DNA of 64,000 bases from NCBI RefSeq assembly GCF_032302195.1, contig NZ_CP135275.1, forward strand, positions 6,965,001 through 7,029,000, in the 5' to 3' direction. The position numbers and the translations under genes were made by a program. A model generated the notes under the pieces. That model was not told the DNA's origin, did no database searches, and saw nothing but the letters and a program-made list of their open reading frames with translations. The stretch comes from Paenibacillus sp. MMS20-IR301 (GTDB lineage: Bacteria; Bacillota; Bacilli; Paenibacillales; Paenibacillaceae). Positions 17,416 to 26,404 of this stretch are shown here, one piece after another (position 1 is the first letter of the stretch; each line of letters opens with the position of its first letter).

Positions 17416-18117
17416 ATGAGCAAATTCTTTATAACCGATATCCATGGCGATAAAAAGGGTCTGGAGCTCCTCCTCAGGCAGGCTGATGTCAACTTAAGCC
17501 GGGACCAGCTGGTCGTCGGCGGGGATATGATTAACCGGGGGAAAGATTCCGCAGGCGTGGTCCGGTTCATTAAAGACCTCATGGAGCGGTATCCCGGCCG
17601 GGTCCACGCCCTTATCGGCAATCATGAAGAAATGATGGGCGATTATATCAGGAACGGGGACAAGCTCTGGCTGAGCCATGGCGGGCAGGAGACACTGGCG
17701 GGCTTTGCCCGGGTGTTCCCCGGTCAGGCTGAGCGGCAGGCGCATATGGAGTGGGCATACTCCTTGCCGCTGTACTTTGCGGATGAAGAATATGTGTATA
17801 CGCATGCCGGGCTTGATCCGGAGATGCCTTTGGAGCAGCAGAGCCGGGACATTCTGTGGATGACGGAATACGAGTTCTACCGGCAGCCGCGCGAAGCGCT
17901 GCTCACATTGACGAACGGCAGACCGGTCATTCATGGACATACGCCGGTTGAGCGGATCTATTATGACGGGGTCCGGATGAACTGCGATATGGGATCGAAT
18001 ACTTACTCTGTGCTTGAGGAACGGTCCCTGGGCATTGTGAATCTTACAGAGATGACCTACCATGTATACAGGCAAGCAGATCACCGGCTGGAGACGCGGC
18101 GGATCGGAATGATCTAG
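17416..18117 (+). CDS. Metallophosphoesterase (PrpA-like serine/threonine phosphatase family)
   Basis: A 233-residue calcineurin-like phosphoesterase. Metal-binding motifs appear in order: FFITDIHGD (residues 4-12), GGDMINRGKDS (about 35-45), IGNHEEM (about 73-79), THAGLDP (about 134-140) and IHGHTPV (about 175-181). This set is complete. Bacterial members dephosphorylate proteins or dinucleoside tetraphosphates. The next gene starts 17 nt downstream and may be co-transcribed. Confidence 0.9.
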   Translation: MSKFFITDIHGDKKGLELLLRQADVNLSRDQLVVGGDMINRGKDSAGVVRFIKDLMERYPGRVHALIGNHEEMMGDYIRNGDKLWLSHGGQETLAGFARVFPGQAERQAHMEWAYSLPLYFADEEYVYTHAGLDPEMPLEQQSRDILWMTEYEFYRQPREALLTLTNGRPVIHGHTPVERIYYDGVRMNCDMGSNTYSVLEERSLGIVNLTEMTYHVYRQADHRLETRRIGMI

Positions 18118-18134
18118 CCGCTGGCTGGTGCAGA

Positions 18135-18617
18135 ATGAACAAGAGAGGAATGAGTACACTGAAGCATCCTTTTCAGCTCAAGGCGGTATGGAACGGCGGG
18201 CGGAACAGTGAAGGGCATATTGAAGCGGGCGGGTTAAAGAGCGTGATCTCCATTCCGCAGGAGATGGGCGGGCCGGGAACCGGGACCAACCCGGATGAGA
18301 TGCTGCTTGGAGCCGCGGCGACCTGTTATCTGATTACCCTGGCAGCGATGCTGGAACGCTCGGGGATTACTCCGCTGGAACTGACGCTTGCGTCTGAAGC
18401 CACGGTAGATGTAACGAATAATGTATTTACGTACGAGCGGATCGTACACAAGCCGCGGATTGTGCTCAGGGCTGCAGCAGCTGCATCGGAACTGGAGATA
18501 GCAGAACGTCTGGCCCATAAGGCCGAGCAATCCTGCATGATCTCCAGGGCGGTAGCCGGGAATGTCTCTATGGAGACGTTGCCCGTTGTTGTGACGGCAG
18601 AGGAAACGGGAAATTAA
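18135..18617 (+). CDS. OsmC-family peroxiredoxin-like protein
   Basis: A 160-residue OsmC/Ohr-fold protein. The two redox cysteines are present: Cys64 in GAAATCYLITLAAM and Cys134 in EQSCMISRAV. GGPGTGTNPDEMLLGA precedes the first. Members reduce organic hydroperoxides in the cytoplasm. The start is not clear-cut: the ATG at 18135 has a weak binding site, and the ATG at 18150 has GAGAGG too close. Confidence 0.88.
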   Translation: MNKRGMSTLKHPFQLKAVWNGGRNSEGHIEAGGLKSVISIPQEMGGPGTGTNPDEMLLGAAATCYLITLAAMLERSGITPLELTLASEATVDVTNNVFTYERIVHKPRIVLRAAAAASELEIAERLAHKAEQSCMISRAVAGNVSMETLPVVVTAEETGN

Positions 18618-18635
18618 GTAGGTTACTTGCACGGC

Positions 18636-20060
18636 TCACAGATACAAAGGCGGGGGCACATGCTGAGTCATCCGGTAGAGCGGCAGCTCCACAATGACGG
18701 AGGTCCCCTTCGTGAATTCACTCTCGATCCGCAGCCTGCCGTCATGGAGCTCGATAATCTCCTTGCAGATGGCGAGCCCGAGTCCGCTGCCGGACTGGCG
18801 GGACCGGCCTTTGAAGAACTTGGTGCCGAGCTGCGCCAGGTCTGCGGCTTCTATGCCTTCGCCGTTGTCGGCGACGGTGATGATAATCAGGGCCTCGCGC
18901 AGCTCGGCAGTCATGCTGACTGCACCCTCTGCAGGCGTGAATTTGAAGGCATTATCGAGCAGATTGACAAAAACCTGCTTCAGGCGGTTGAAGTCACCGT
19001 CTACAGGCAGGGGCTGGTCCGGAATATTGGCGTAGAGGCGGATCTGCTTGGTCTGCCCCCTGTATCTGAACTGCAGCAGCAGATCTTCCAGCAATCCCCG
19101 GAGGTCATAGGGCTGGCGGACAATTGTAATCTCACCAGCCTGGAATTTGGAGAAATCCAGCAGATCCTCCACCAGGCCGATCAGCCGGTCGGTCTCGCTG
19201 GTCATGACTTCAAGACCCTGCAGCGTCTCTTGCTTATCGGACAGGTCGCCGACGAGCAGCGTTTCCCCCCAGCCTTTGATTGAGGTAAGCGGAGTCCGCA
19301 GCTCATGGGTGACCGAGGAGATGAAATCATATTTGATCTTCTCGCTCTTGAGGATTTCTTCGGACATATAATTCAGTGTTACCGCAAGTGTTCCCACCTC
19401 ATCATCATACTGCTTGGCTGCCCGGACGGTGAAATCCCCGGTGGCCATCTCCTTGGCAACTCCGGTCAGCTGCTGGATGGGGCCGACAATCCGCTTAGCG
19501 ATAATCAGGCTTAAGCCGAACCCGAAGCCGATAACGAGCACTCCCACAATAGCTGCATTCAGCACGATTTTCATAATAACCGCATATAAAGGCTCTGCTG
19601 ACACGGAATAACGCAGCACCCCGATCGTGCTTCCATAATCCTTGAGGGCTATGGAGACAGCGATGATCCGCTCACCGTTCACGGGATTCAGGCTCTGGTA
19701 ATTGCCTTTACCGCTGGTGAGTGCCGTTCTGACATCAGGGGTACTAACCTGCTCACCGCTGGAGAAGCCGAAGGAATTAATAATGACCTGGCCTTCGGCA
19801 TTCAGCACCTCCACCTTACTGCTCTCTTCCGTAGAGAGATTCTCCAGAATATAACGCGCCCGGTCCTTGAGGGAGAAGCCCTCCAGATACTTGTTGAAGA
19901 ATGTTGCTGAAGTAGCAGCCCGCGAGTTCAAGGTCTCCATTGCACTGCCCAGATAGTAGTAATGGACGGCCGCAATAAAAACCCCCTCCAGCAGCAGGAC
20001 AATCAGGAGCAGCACGAGCGTGATATAGACGGTAAGTCTGGACCTGATTCCCTTCAGCAA
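18636..20060 (-). CDS. Sensor histidine kinase (HAMP, HisKA, HATPase)
   Basis: A 474-residue kinase. Membrane helices near residues 10-33 and 165-187 flank an extracellular sensor region. HAMP follows (about 188-240), then the HisKA box SSVTHELRTPLTS near 249-261. The ATPase domain has NLLDNAFKFTP, DNGEGI and GSGLGLAI boxes. It is the last gene of a minus-strand operon of lipoprotein, response regulator and kinase; the regulator's stop lies 1 nt from this start. Confidence 0.94.
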   Translation of the reverse strand: MLKGIRSRLTVYITLVLLLIVLLLEGVFIAAVHYYYLGSAMETLNSRAATSATFFNKYLEGFSLKDRARYILENLSTEESSKVEVLNAEGQVIINSFGFSSGEQVSTPDVRTALTSGKGNYQSLNPVNGERIIAVSIALKDYGSTIGVLRYSVSAEPLYAVIMKIVLNAAIVGVLVIGFGFGLSLIIAKRIVGPIQQLTGVAKEMATGDFTVRAAKQYDDEVGTLAVTLNYMSEEILKSEKIKYDFISSVTHELRTPLTSIKGWGETLLVGDLSDKQETLQGLEVMTSETDRLIGLVEDLLDFSKFQAGEITIVRQPYDLRGLLEDLLLQFRYRGQTKQIRLYANIPDQPLPVDGDFNRLKQVFVNLLDNAFKFTPAEGAVSMTAELREALIIITVADNGEGIEAADLAQLGTKFFKGRSRQSGSGLGLAICKEIIELHDGRLRIESEFTKGTSVIVELPLYRMTQHVPPPLYL

Positions 20061-20061
20061 A

Positions 20062-20748
20062 TTAACCCCTCCATATATAGCCGAAGCCCCACACTGTTTC
20101 GAGAAACTGCGGACCGGCAGCTTCTTGTCCGATCTTGTGGCGGATCCGGCTGATATTCACATCAACAATTTTAAGGTCTCCCATGAAATACTGCCCCCAC
20201 ACGGCGGTCAGAATATCATCCCGGTTCATCGCCTTGTTCGGCTGCTCCATCAGCAGCTTGACGATCATGAATTCCGTAGGCGTGAGCGGGATGTCCTGCC
20301 CGTCCTTCAGCAGCTTCCGTTCATCCTGCATCAGGGTAAAAGGCGGCAGCACAATATTATTCTCCTGCAGCACAGCTTCTCCGGGATACATCCGGCGGTA
20401 GAGGGAGCGCACCCGCGCAACCAGCTCAACCGGACTGAACGGCTTAACCACGTAATCATCCGCACCGGATTCCAGGCCCATGACTTTGTCGACCTCCTGG
20501 CTTTTGGCTGTGAGCATAATGATGCCGAGCCGGGGGAATTCTGCCCGGAGGCGCCTGCACACCTCGAATCCGCTCATCCCGGGCAGCATCAGGTCCAGCA
20601 GAGCGATGTCAAAGTCCTTCCGGTCCTTGACAATGCTCAGGGCAGCCTCACCGGTTGAAGCCTCGAATACCTCGAAGCCGGCACGCCTCAGATTTACACT
20701 AAGCAGATCGCGTATCGGCTTCTCATCTTCCAGTATCAGCACTCTCAT
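20062..20748 (-). CDS. OmpR/PhoB-type response regulator
   Basis: A 228-residue regulator. The receiver domain has the phospho-acceptor Asp in DIALLDLMLPGMSG near residue 52 and a conserved Lys in VVKPFSPVELVARVR. The C-terminal winged helix (about 130-228) has LTPTEFMIVKLLMEQPN and VDVNISRIRHKIG. It is paired with the kinase gene downstream and preceded by a lipoprotein gene 14 nt upstream. Confidence 0.94.
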   Translation of the reverse strand: MRVLILEDEKPIRDLLSVNLRRAGFEVFEASTGEAALSIVKDRKDFDIALLDLMLPGMSGFEVCRRLRAEFPRLGIIMLTAKSQEVDKVMGLESGADDYVVKPFSPVELVARVRSLYRRMYPGEAVLQENNIVLPPFTLMQDERKLLKDGQDIPLTPTEFMIVKLLMEQPNKAMNRDDILTAVWGQYFMGDLKIVDVNISRIRHKIGQEAAGPQFLETVWGFGYIWRG

Positions 20749-20762
20749 GAACAGCCTCCTCG

Positions 20763-22238
20763 TTATTGCCGGGTCTTCTGCGGGGTGCCGGCAAGCCGGA
20801 CTGCTTCTTCCAGGGTCAGCTTCAGCTGGTTGTACTCCTGCAGGGAAGCGCCTTGCAGCTTGGCGGCAGCATCCCCTTCAGGCATTACAGCGACGAACAC
20901 CGTCGGTGCCGCAGCATCATTTGTATTCTGCAGCTCATACAGCAGCTTATATTCCCGCTGATCCGCCTGCAGTTTAGCTTCAGCAGCAGGCCAGTCATTC
21001 TTGGCCAGCAGTCTCAGCTCCAGCAGCGGAGCCTGTTCAGCGGTAGCGGCATTCTTATAGCTGAAGCGGATATTCTCCCACGGCGACGGCGACTCTTCCG
21101 GTGTCTCCAGCACGGTCCGGCCGGCCCAGGCTGCCGGGATGCGGAAGTTGAAGCCCCAGCGGTCAAATTGCTCCTCTACAAATTTCAGGCCGGAGGCCCC
21201 GTCCCACTGATAGTATTTGCTGATGAAAGGTGTAGCCAGCGGAGCGTAGCCTTCCGTTCCGGCCGGCGGCACGAGGAAGCCGATCTCCGTAATCCCGTCC
21301 CCGTTAATATCTGTGCTGGCCAGCGGATAGTCCTTAATAGCGATATTATTGCTGCCGAGCAGTCCGTCCGGTGCTGCGGCCAGCGGTTTAAGCACAAGAT
21401 CCTTGCTGGCGGAGAGAGCCGCACGCTGGTAATCATCTGTTGCAAGTATATCAGTAAATTTCCCGTTTGCCCAAGTCAGCAGCGAGGTATAGGAGGAATG
21501 TGCACCAACCGCCGCATCAATGATCAAAGCGCTGCGGCCCGGTGCCGCCCCGGTGAACTGGGCGGAGATCACATTGCCGTCGAGATTCTGGTCACTCAAG
21601 GTCTGCAGGGTGCCGCCCTGAAGCCGGAGCAGCTGCAGCCGGGTTGAGTTCTGGGCGTCCGTCGCGTAAGTTCCCTGGAGCATGGCAATATCGGTCTTCC
21701 CTTCCCCGGTAAGATCACCTACGAGCAGCTGGTCGTAAGGCTGCTTGAGCAGCTCGGTAAGACTGCCGCCGTTCAGGCTGTAGACGGACAGCTCCTTGCT
21801 CAGCCCTTCGCCGCCGCTGTATCCCAGCAGCAGATCCTCCGCTCCATCGGCGGTAACATCCGTGAAGTTGACATAATCCAGCTCGCTGCCGACCCCGGTC
21901 AGGGTGGCGAGCTTACTCCACTTGCCCTCCTGCTGTGAGAGCAGGAGGGTGTTGATCTCATAATCGGTTTTATCTGTTTTGTAGAAGGCCAGCAGTTCCT
22001 CCGTACCGTCTTTGTCCAGGTCCTGCAATTGAATGGCGCTGCCTGAATCGGAATGGACAGGTACGGTCAGATGCGCATTCGCAGGCAGAAAAGACTTCAC
22101 AATGCCGGTAAGTGTACCGTCGGCATTGCCCTGTGACGGAGCCTGCAGCAGCTCGCCCGGCGCCTTCATGGCACCGCAGCCTGCGGTAATTAAGGTTAAG
22201 AATAGAAGGCCGCTCAGGCCGGATGTATATTTGTTCAT
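20763..22238 (-). CDS. Lipoprotein with FG-GAP/VCBS-like repeats, partner of a two-component system
   Basis: A 491-residue exported lipoprotein with lipobox ITAGC (Cys21). The mature part has repeated calcium-site-like motifs of the FG-GAP/VCBS kind: DLDKDGTEELL, DVTADGAEDLLLG, DLTGEGKTDIAML and DINGDGITEIGFL. This suggests a beta-propeller of about residues 60-330 outside the membrane. A second alpha/beta region follows (FRIPAAWAGRTV). The ATG at 22238 is used because AAAGGAGAG precedes it. As the first gene of the operon with regulator and kinase, it may act as accessory sensor; that is inference. A candidate -10 (TATACT, minus strand) lies at 22271-22276. Confidence 0.85.
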   Translation of the reverse strand: MNKYTSGLSGLLFLTLITAGCGAMKAPGELLQAPSQGNADGTLTGIVKSFLPANAHLTVPVHSDSGSAIQLQDLDKDGTEELLAFYKTDKTDYEINTLLLSQQEGKWSKLATLTGVGSELDYVNFTDVTADGAEDLLLGYSGGEGLSKELSVYSLNGGSLTELLKQPYDQLLVGDLTGEGKTDIAMLQGTYATDAQNSTRLQLLRLQGGTLQTLSDQNLDGNVISAQFTGAAPGRSALIIDAAVGAHSSYTSLLTWANGKFTDILATDDYQRAALSASKDLVLKPLAAAPDGLLGSNNIAIKDYPLASTDINGDGITEIGFLVPPAGTEGYAPLATPFISKYYQWDGASGLKFVEEQFDRWGFNFRIPAAWAGRTVLETPEESPSPWENIRFSYKNAATAEQAPLLELRLLAKNDWPAAEAKLQADQREYKLLYELQNTNDAAAPTVFVAVMPEGDAAAKLQGASLQEYNQLKLTLEEAVRLAGTPQKTRQ

Positions 22239-22333
22239 CTTGAATACTCTCCTTTGTTTCATCTGCCGCTAGTATAGCTTAGTCTTTGCGGCAAGTAGTT
22301 GCAAAATGGTAAAGGAGTGTAACCGGGCGGCGG

Positions 22334-23335
22334 TTAAACAGAAGGGCGGCGGCTGTTCTCCCTATACTGCAGCGGAGTCATACGGAACAGGTCTTTGAAC
22401 TTCCTGTAGAAGAAGGTCACGCTGGAATAGCCGACCTCCTCGGCGATATCGGGCACAGGCAGCCGGGAGCCGGACAGCAGAAGGGCAGCCTGGGTCAGGC
22501 GCTGGAGCTGCAGCAGCTCCTTGTAGGTTTTGCCTGTGGCTTTTTTGAGCAGCGCCGACAGATAGTTGGGATGGAACCCGAAATGGCGGCCCATCTCCTC
22601 CAGGCTGCATTCCCGGTAGTGCTCCTCAATATAGACCAGAAAGTCAATAAGAGCGACCTGCTTCTGCCGGGAGGAATGCGCGGGAAGCCGGGAACGCTGC
22701 TGGCCGCTGTGCCGGATCAATTCGGAGAGCAGAATAACCATATAGGAATCGATGATCTCCGGGGACACGAAGTCACTGTCGAAAAACTCGCACATGACCG
22801 GCTCCATAATATTCCGTATAACCTCATGGTTCTGCGGCCGGAAGACCAGGAAGCGGTCCTGCTTACGGTCATCTATGAGCGAATCAATTATAAATTGCGA
22901 GATCATGCTGCGCCCCGACAGCCGGCTGAGGAAGGCGGGGGAGAGGAAATCTTTTTTCAGGGTAAGATTGATAATGATATCCTCCTGCCGGACTGCGGCT
23001 ACTTCATGCGGTGTGTCCTGGTTAATGAGCAGAAACTGCCCCTCGTTCAGGCTTACCGGAATGCCGTCTATGATCAGCTCGCACTGTCCGGAGAATACAT
23101 AGATCATCTCCAAATAATTATGCATATGAAGCGGAATCGGAACTCCGTAAGGCTGCTGTGAGATCGAAATGCTGTCAGCTGTCGGTGAATTGTTAATATC
23201 GAACCCGTAATTGAACAGGAAAACCTCCCTCCCGTCAACGGTGACGGCCGGAGGATTGTATTTTCCCATGTAATCGGTGTGTCCGGCGGTCCGGTTCCTG
23301 CTGTGGAGGTAGGCGGTGAGCTCGCTCCGGTTCAT
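22334..23335 (-). CDS. AraC-family transcriptional regulator with cupin sensor domain
   Basis: A 333-residue regulator. The N-terminal cupin fold (about 60-150) has HMHNYLEMIYVFSGQCELIIDG and NQDTPHEV. The C-terminal AraC domain (about 228-330) has LEEMGRHFGFHPNYLSALLKKATG and VPDIAEEVGYSSVTFFYRKFKDLF. It is divergent from the GH78 rhamnosidase gene and probably senses a sugar to control the operon at 23564-30297. The 228-bp divergent region shows no certain operator. Confidence 0.92.
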   Translation of the reverse strand: MNRSELTAYLHSRNRTAGHTDYMGKYNPPAVTVDGREVFLFNYGFDINNSPTADSISISQQPYGVPIPLHMHNYLEMIYVFSGQCELIIDGIPVSLNEGQFLLINQDTPHEVAAVRQEDIIINLTLKKDFLSPAFLSRLSGRSMISQFIIDSLIDDRKQDRFLVFRPQNHEVIRNIMEPVMCEFFDSDFVSPEIIDSYMVILLSELIRHSGQQRSRLPAHSSRQKQVALIDFLVYIEEHYRECSLEEMGRHFGFHPNYLSALLKKATGKTYKELLQLQRLTQAALLLSGSRLPVPDIAEEVGYSSVTFFYRKFKDLFRMTPLQYRENSRRPSV

Positions 23336-23563
23336 GGCAAGCCTCCTTCATTTCTTTGATTTGAGCGGTCCGGTCAACGGGCGGTCTGTTAATTACTCTA
23401 GAGGATTTCTTGCTGTAAAGCAATTTATAAGCTATGCGGACACTCCCCAAAATCTTTGATTCGAAGAACAAAGTCATGCGATTCTAATATTATTCCGCCG
23501 GAGATTGCTTGTTATGATGAAGCATAGATAAGGAACCTGACTGTCCATGGAGAGGAGAAACAG

Positions 23564-26404
23564 ATGATGCGGATTGAACAAATGAAGTGCAATCATATAA
23601 GTGAGCCGCTTGGTTACGAACTAGACGAGGTTGTTCTGAGCTGGATAACCACAGGTGAGCCGGGGGGCTACCAGTCGGCAGCCAGAGTGACTATCTCCCC
23701 GGATGCAGCGATGGCAAGTGTAATCTATGATTCGGGCAAGGGGGCGGAGGTCAGCGGGATAGCCCATGCCGTGAAGCTGGAGTGGCAGCCCCGGACCCGT
23801 TACTACTGGCAGGCGGAGGTATGGACGGTGTCCGGCGGGTATGCCGCAAGCAGCATCTCCTGGTTCGAGACAGGCAAGCAGGCGGAGCCGTTCACCGGCC
23901 GGTGGGTGGCAGCTTCAAGAGAGCAGACCCATCCGCGGTTCCGCAAAAAATTCCGGCTGGAGCAGCTGCCCGTATCTGCACGTTTGTATGCAACCGCGGC
24001 GGGCTTATACGAGGCTGAGCTGAACGGCAGCAGGATCGGCAGCGAATATCTGGCGCCGTACTGCAACGACTATGATACCTGGCTGCAGGTGCAGGCCTAT
24101 GATGTAACCTCCCTGCTGAAGGCCGGGGAGAATGAGCTTGGCGCGATGCTCGGCAGCGGCTGGGCGCTCGGGCGGATCGGTATGGACGGCGGCGCGGAGC
24201 AGCTGTATGCAGCGCGGCCGGCCTTCCTGGGAGAGCTGATTCTGCAGCTGGAGGACGGCAGTGAGCTTGTCATTGGCAGTGATGAGAGCTGGATGGCGGC
24301 AGCGGGATATGTGACCGATAGCGGAATCTATGACGGCGAAACGCAGCAGGCCGGATTGCGTCAGCCGGGGGCTGAAGAGTGGAGCAGCGTTGAAGTCGTG
24401 CCGAGTCCGGTGCGCGGACAGCTTCAGGGTCGGCGGAGCCTGCCGGTTGTGGTGAAGGAGAAGCTTGCGGTCCGGGAGATTCTGCATACGCCGGGCGGAG
24501 ATGTCGTGCTAGACCTCGGACAAAATATGGCCGGCTGGCTGGCCTTCCGCGCCAAGGCGCCGAAGGGTGCCGAAATTGTGCTGGAGTATGCCGAGATTAT
24601 GCAGGAGGGGGAGTTCTACCGCGATAATCTGCGTACGGCGCAGCAGCGTTTCACCTATGTGTCGGATGGAGAGGAGCGGGAGGTGCGGCCGCATTTCACC
24701 TATTTCGGCTTCCGTTATGTGCGCGTAACCGGGATGGAATGGATCGCCCGCGGCTCGGTTTCGGGCTGGGTGCTGTATTCCGATATGGAGGCGGGCGGGG
24801 AGCTGAAAACCTCGCATCCGCTGGTCAACCGCCTGATCAAGAATGCGCTGTGGGGGCAAAAAGGCAATTTCCTCGATGTGCCAACCGACTGCCCGCAGCG
24901 GGATGAACGTCTCGGATGGACCGGCGATGCCCAGGTATTCGCCCAGACGGCCAGCTTCAATATGGATACCGCCGCCTTTTACCGTAAATATCTGTACGAT
25001 CTGGCGCAGGAGCAGTCCAAGCTGAATGGAGCGGTGCCTACGGTTGTCCCTAAAATGATCAAGGGCAATGCCTATTCGGCAGCCTGGGGAGATGCAGCGA
25101 CCATTATTCCCTGGCAGCAATATGTCCAGTATGGCGACACCGGCGTGCTGAAGCAGCAGTGGGATTCCATGCAGGGCTGGGTGGAATATGTCCGGGGCCG
25201 GGCAGGAGAGCGGCATCTGTGGCTGAATGATTTCCATTTCGGCGACTGGCTGGCGATGGACAGTGTGACCGGCGATTTGTCAGGCGGAACCTTGAAGGAA
25301 CTGGTGGCTACCGCGTATTATGCCCACTCCGTACATCTGTTGTCCAAGGCGGCGGCGGTACTGGGAAAAAAAAGCGAAGCTGAAAGGTACCGCGCCTTGT
25401 ATGAGGACATCCGCCGGGCCTTCCAGGCAGAGTTCGTGACGGCGAACGGGCGCATTGTTTCGCTAACCCAGACGGCACAGATTATTGCCGTGCAGTTTGG
25501 TCTTTTACCGGAGGAGTGGAACAAGAAGGCCATAGATACGCTGGCTGAGCTGATTGTTAAAGCCGGCTATAAGCTGCAGACCGGATTCGTCGGTACGCCG
25601 TTCCTCTGCCGCGTACTGTCGGAATACGGCTATAATGACCTGGCCTACAAGCTGCTGCTGAATGAAGAACTGCCGGGCTGGCTCTATCCGGTCACAATGG
25701 GGGCGACCACCATCTGGGAGCGCTGGGATTCGGTGATGCCGGACGGGCGGATCAGTGAAAATGGCATGAACTCGCTGAATCATTACGCCTACGGTTCGAT
25801 TGTCGAATGGATGACCTCGTATATGGCAGGCATACAGCCGCTGGAATCGGCACCGGGGTATAAGGAATTCCGCCTGGCTCCGCAGCCGAGCAGCCGGATG
25901 CAGGGAGTAACGGCCGCCTATCAGAGCCGCAGCGGGCGGATTGTCAGCAGCTGGAGCCAGGAGGGCCGGCAGCTTCACTTCCGCTTTGAGGTTCCGTTCA
26001 ATACGACAGCCCGGCTCATTCTGCCGCATTGTGCGGCAGAAGAGCTGCAGGGCTGGACAGAAGCAGGCCTCCGCCAGCCGGAGCAGTGGGGGACAAATTG
26101 CTGCCTGACGTTGCCGCCGGGAAGCTACCGGTTCGTGTATACGCCAGCCGGTGATTATTTCCCGCAGTACAATTCCTACAGTGATCTGCGTGATCTGCTG
26201 GCGGACAGCCGCCGGGCGGAGCTGGTTAAGGCGATCATTCCGGAAATTGAACATAAACAGCACCAGATTTACGGGATGCGGCTGCCGAATATGCGGACAA
26301 TGCAGTTCGTGACCGGGCTGGAAGACAGTCAGCTGGATCAGCTGGACCAGGCGCTGGAAGAGCAGTATAAGGACTTGATCGAAGCAGAAGCAGTGAAAGG
26401 ATGA
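23564..26404 (+). CDS. GH78 alpha-L-rhamnosidase, cytoplasmic
   Basis: A 946-residue enzyme without a signal peptide. Beta-sandwich domains fill about residues 1-400, the (alpha/alpha)6 catalytic barrel about 400-750, and a C-terminal beta domain runs to about 860. DCPQRDERLGWTGDAQ carries the general acid (Glu448 by family analogy). A tail of about 80 residues after the beta domain (from DYFPQYNSYSD) is mostly helical and is not a standard part of GH78. It removes terminal alpha-L-rhamnose from plant glycosides or pectic side chains. The next gene overlaps the stop by 4 nt (ATGA), so translation is coupled. Confidence 0.92.
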   Translation: MMRIEQMKCNHISEPLGYELDEVVLSWITTGEPGGYQSAARVTISPDAAMASVIYDSGKGAEVSGIAHAVKLEWQPRTRYYWQAEVWTVSGGYAASSISWFETGKQAEPFTGRWVAASREQTHPRFRKKFRLEQLPVSARLYATAAGLYEAELNGSRIGSEYLAPYCNDYDTWLQVQAYDVTSLLKAGENELGAMLGSGWALGRIGMDGGAEQLYAARPAFLGELILQLEDGSELVIGSDESWMAAAGYVTDSGIYDGETQQAGLRQPGAEEWSSVEVVPSPVRGQLQGRRSLPVVVKEKLAVREILHTPGGDVVLDLGQNMAGWLAFRAKAPKGAEIVLEYAEIMQEGEFYRDNLRTAQQRFTYVSDGEEREVRPHFTYFGFRYVRVTGMEWIARGSVSGWVLYSDMEAGGELKTSHPLVNRLIKNALWGQKGNFLDVPTDCPQRDERLGWTGDAQVFAQTASFNMDTAAFYRKYLYDLAQEQSKLNGAVPTVVPKMIKGNAYSAAWGDAATIIPWQQYVQYGDTGVLKQQWDSMQGWVEYVRGRAGERHLWLNDFHFGDWLAMDSVTGDLSGGTLKELVATAYYAHSVHLLSKAAAVLGKKSEAERYRALYEDIRRAFQAEFVTANGRIVSLTQTAQIIAVQFGLLPEEWNKKAIDTLAELIVKAGYKLQTGFVGTPFLCRVLSEYGYNDLAYKLLLNEELPGWLYPVTMGATTIWERWDSVMPDGRISENGMNSLNHYAYGSIVEWMTSYMAGIQPLESAPGYKEFRLAPQPSSRMQGVTAAYQSRSGRIVSSWSQEGRQLHFRFEVPFNTTARLILPHCAAEELQGWTEAGLRQPEQWGTNCCLTLPPGSYRFVYTPAGDYFPQYNSYSDLRDLLADSRRAELVKAIIPEIEHKQHQIYGMRLPNMRTMQFVTGLEDSQLDQLDQALEEQYKDLIEAEAVKG

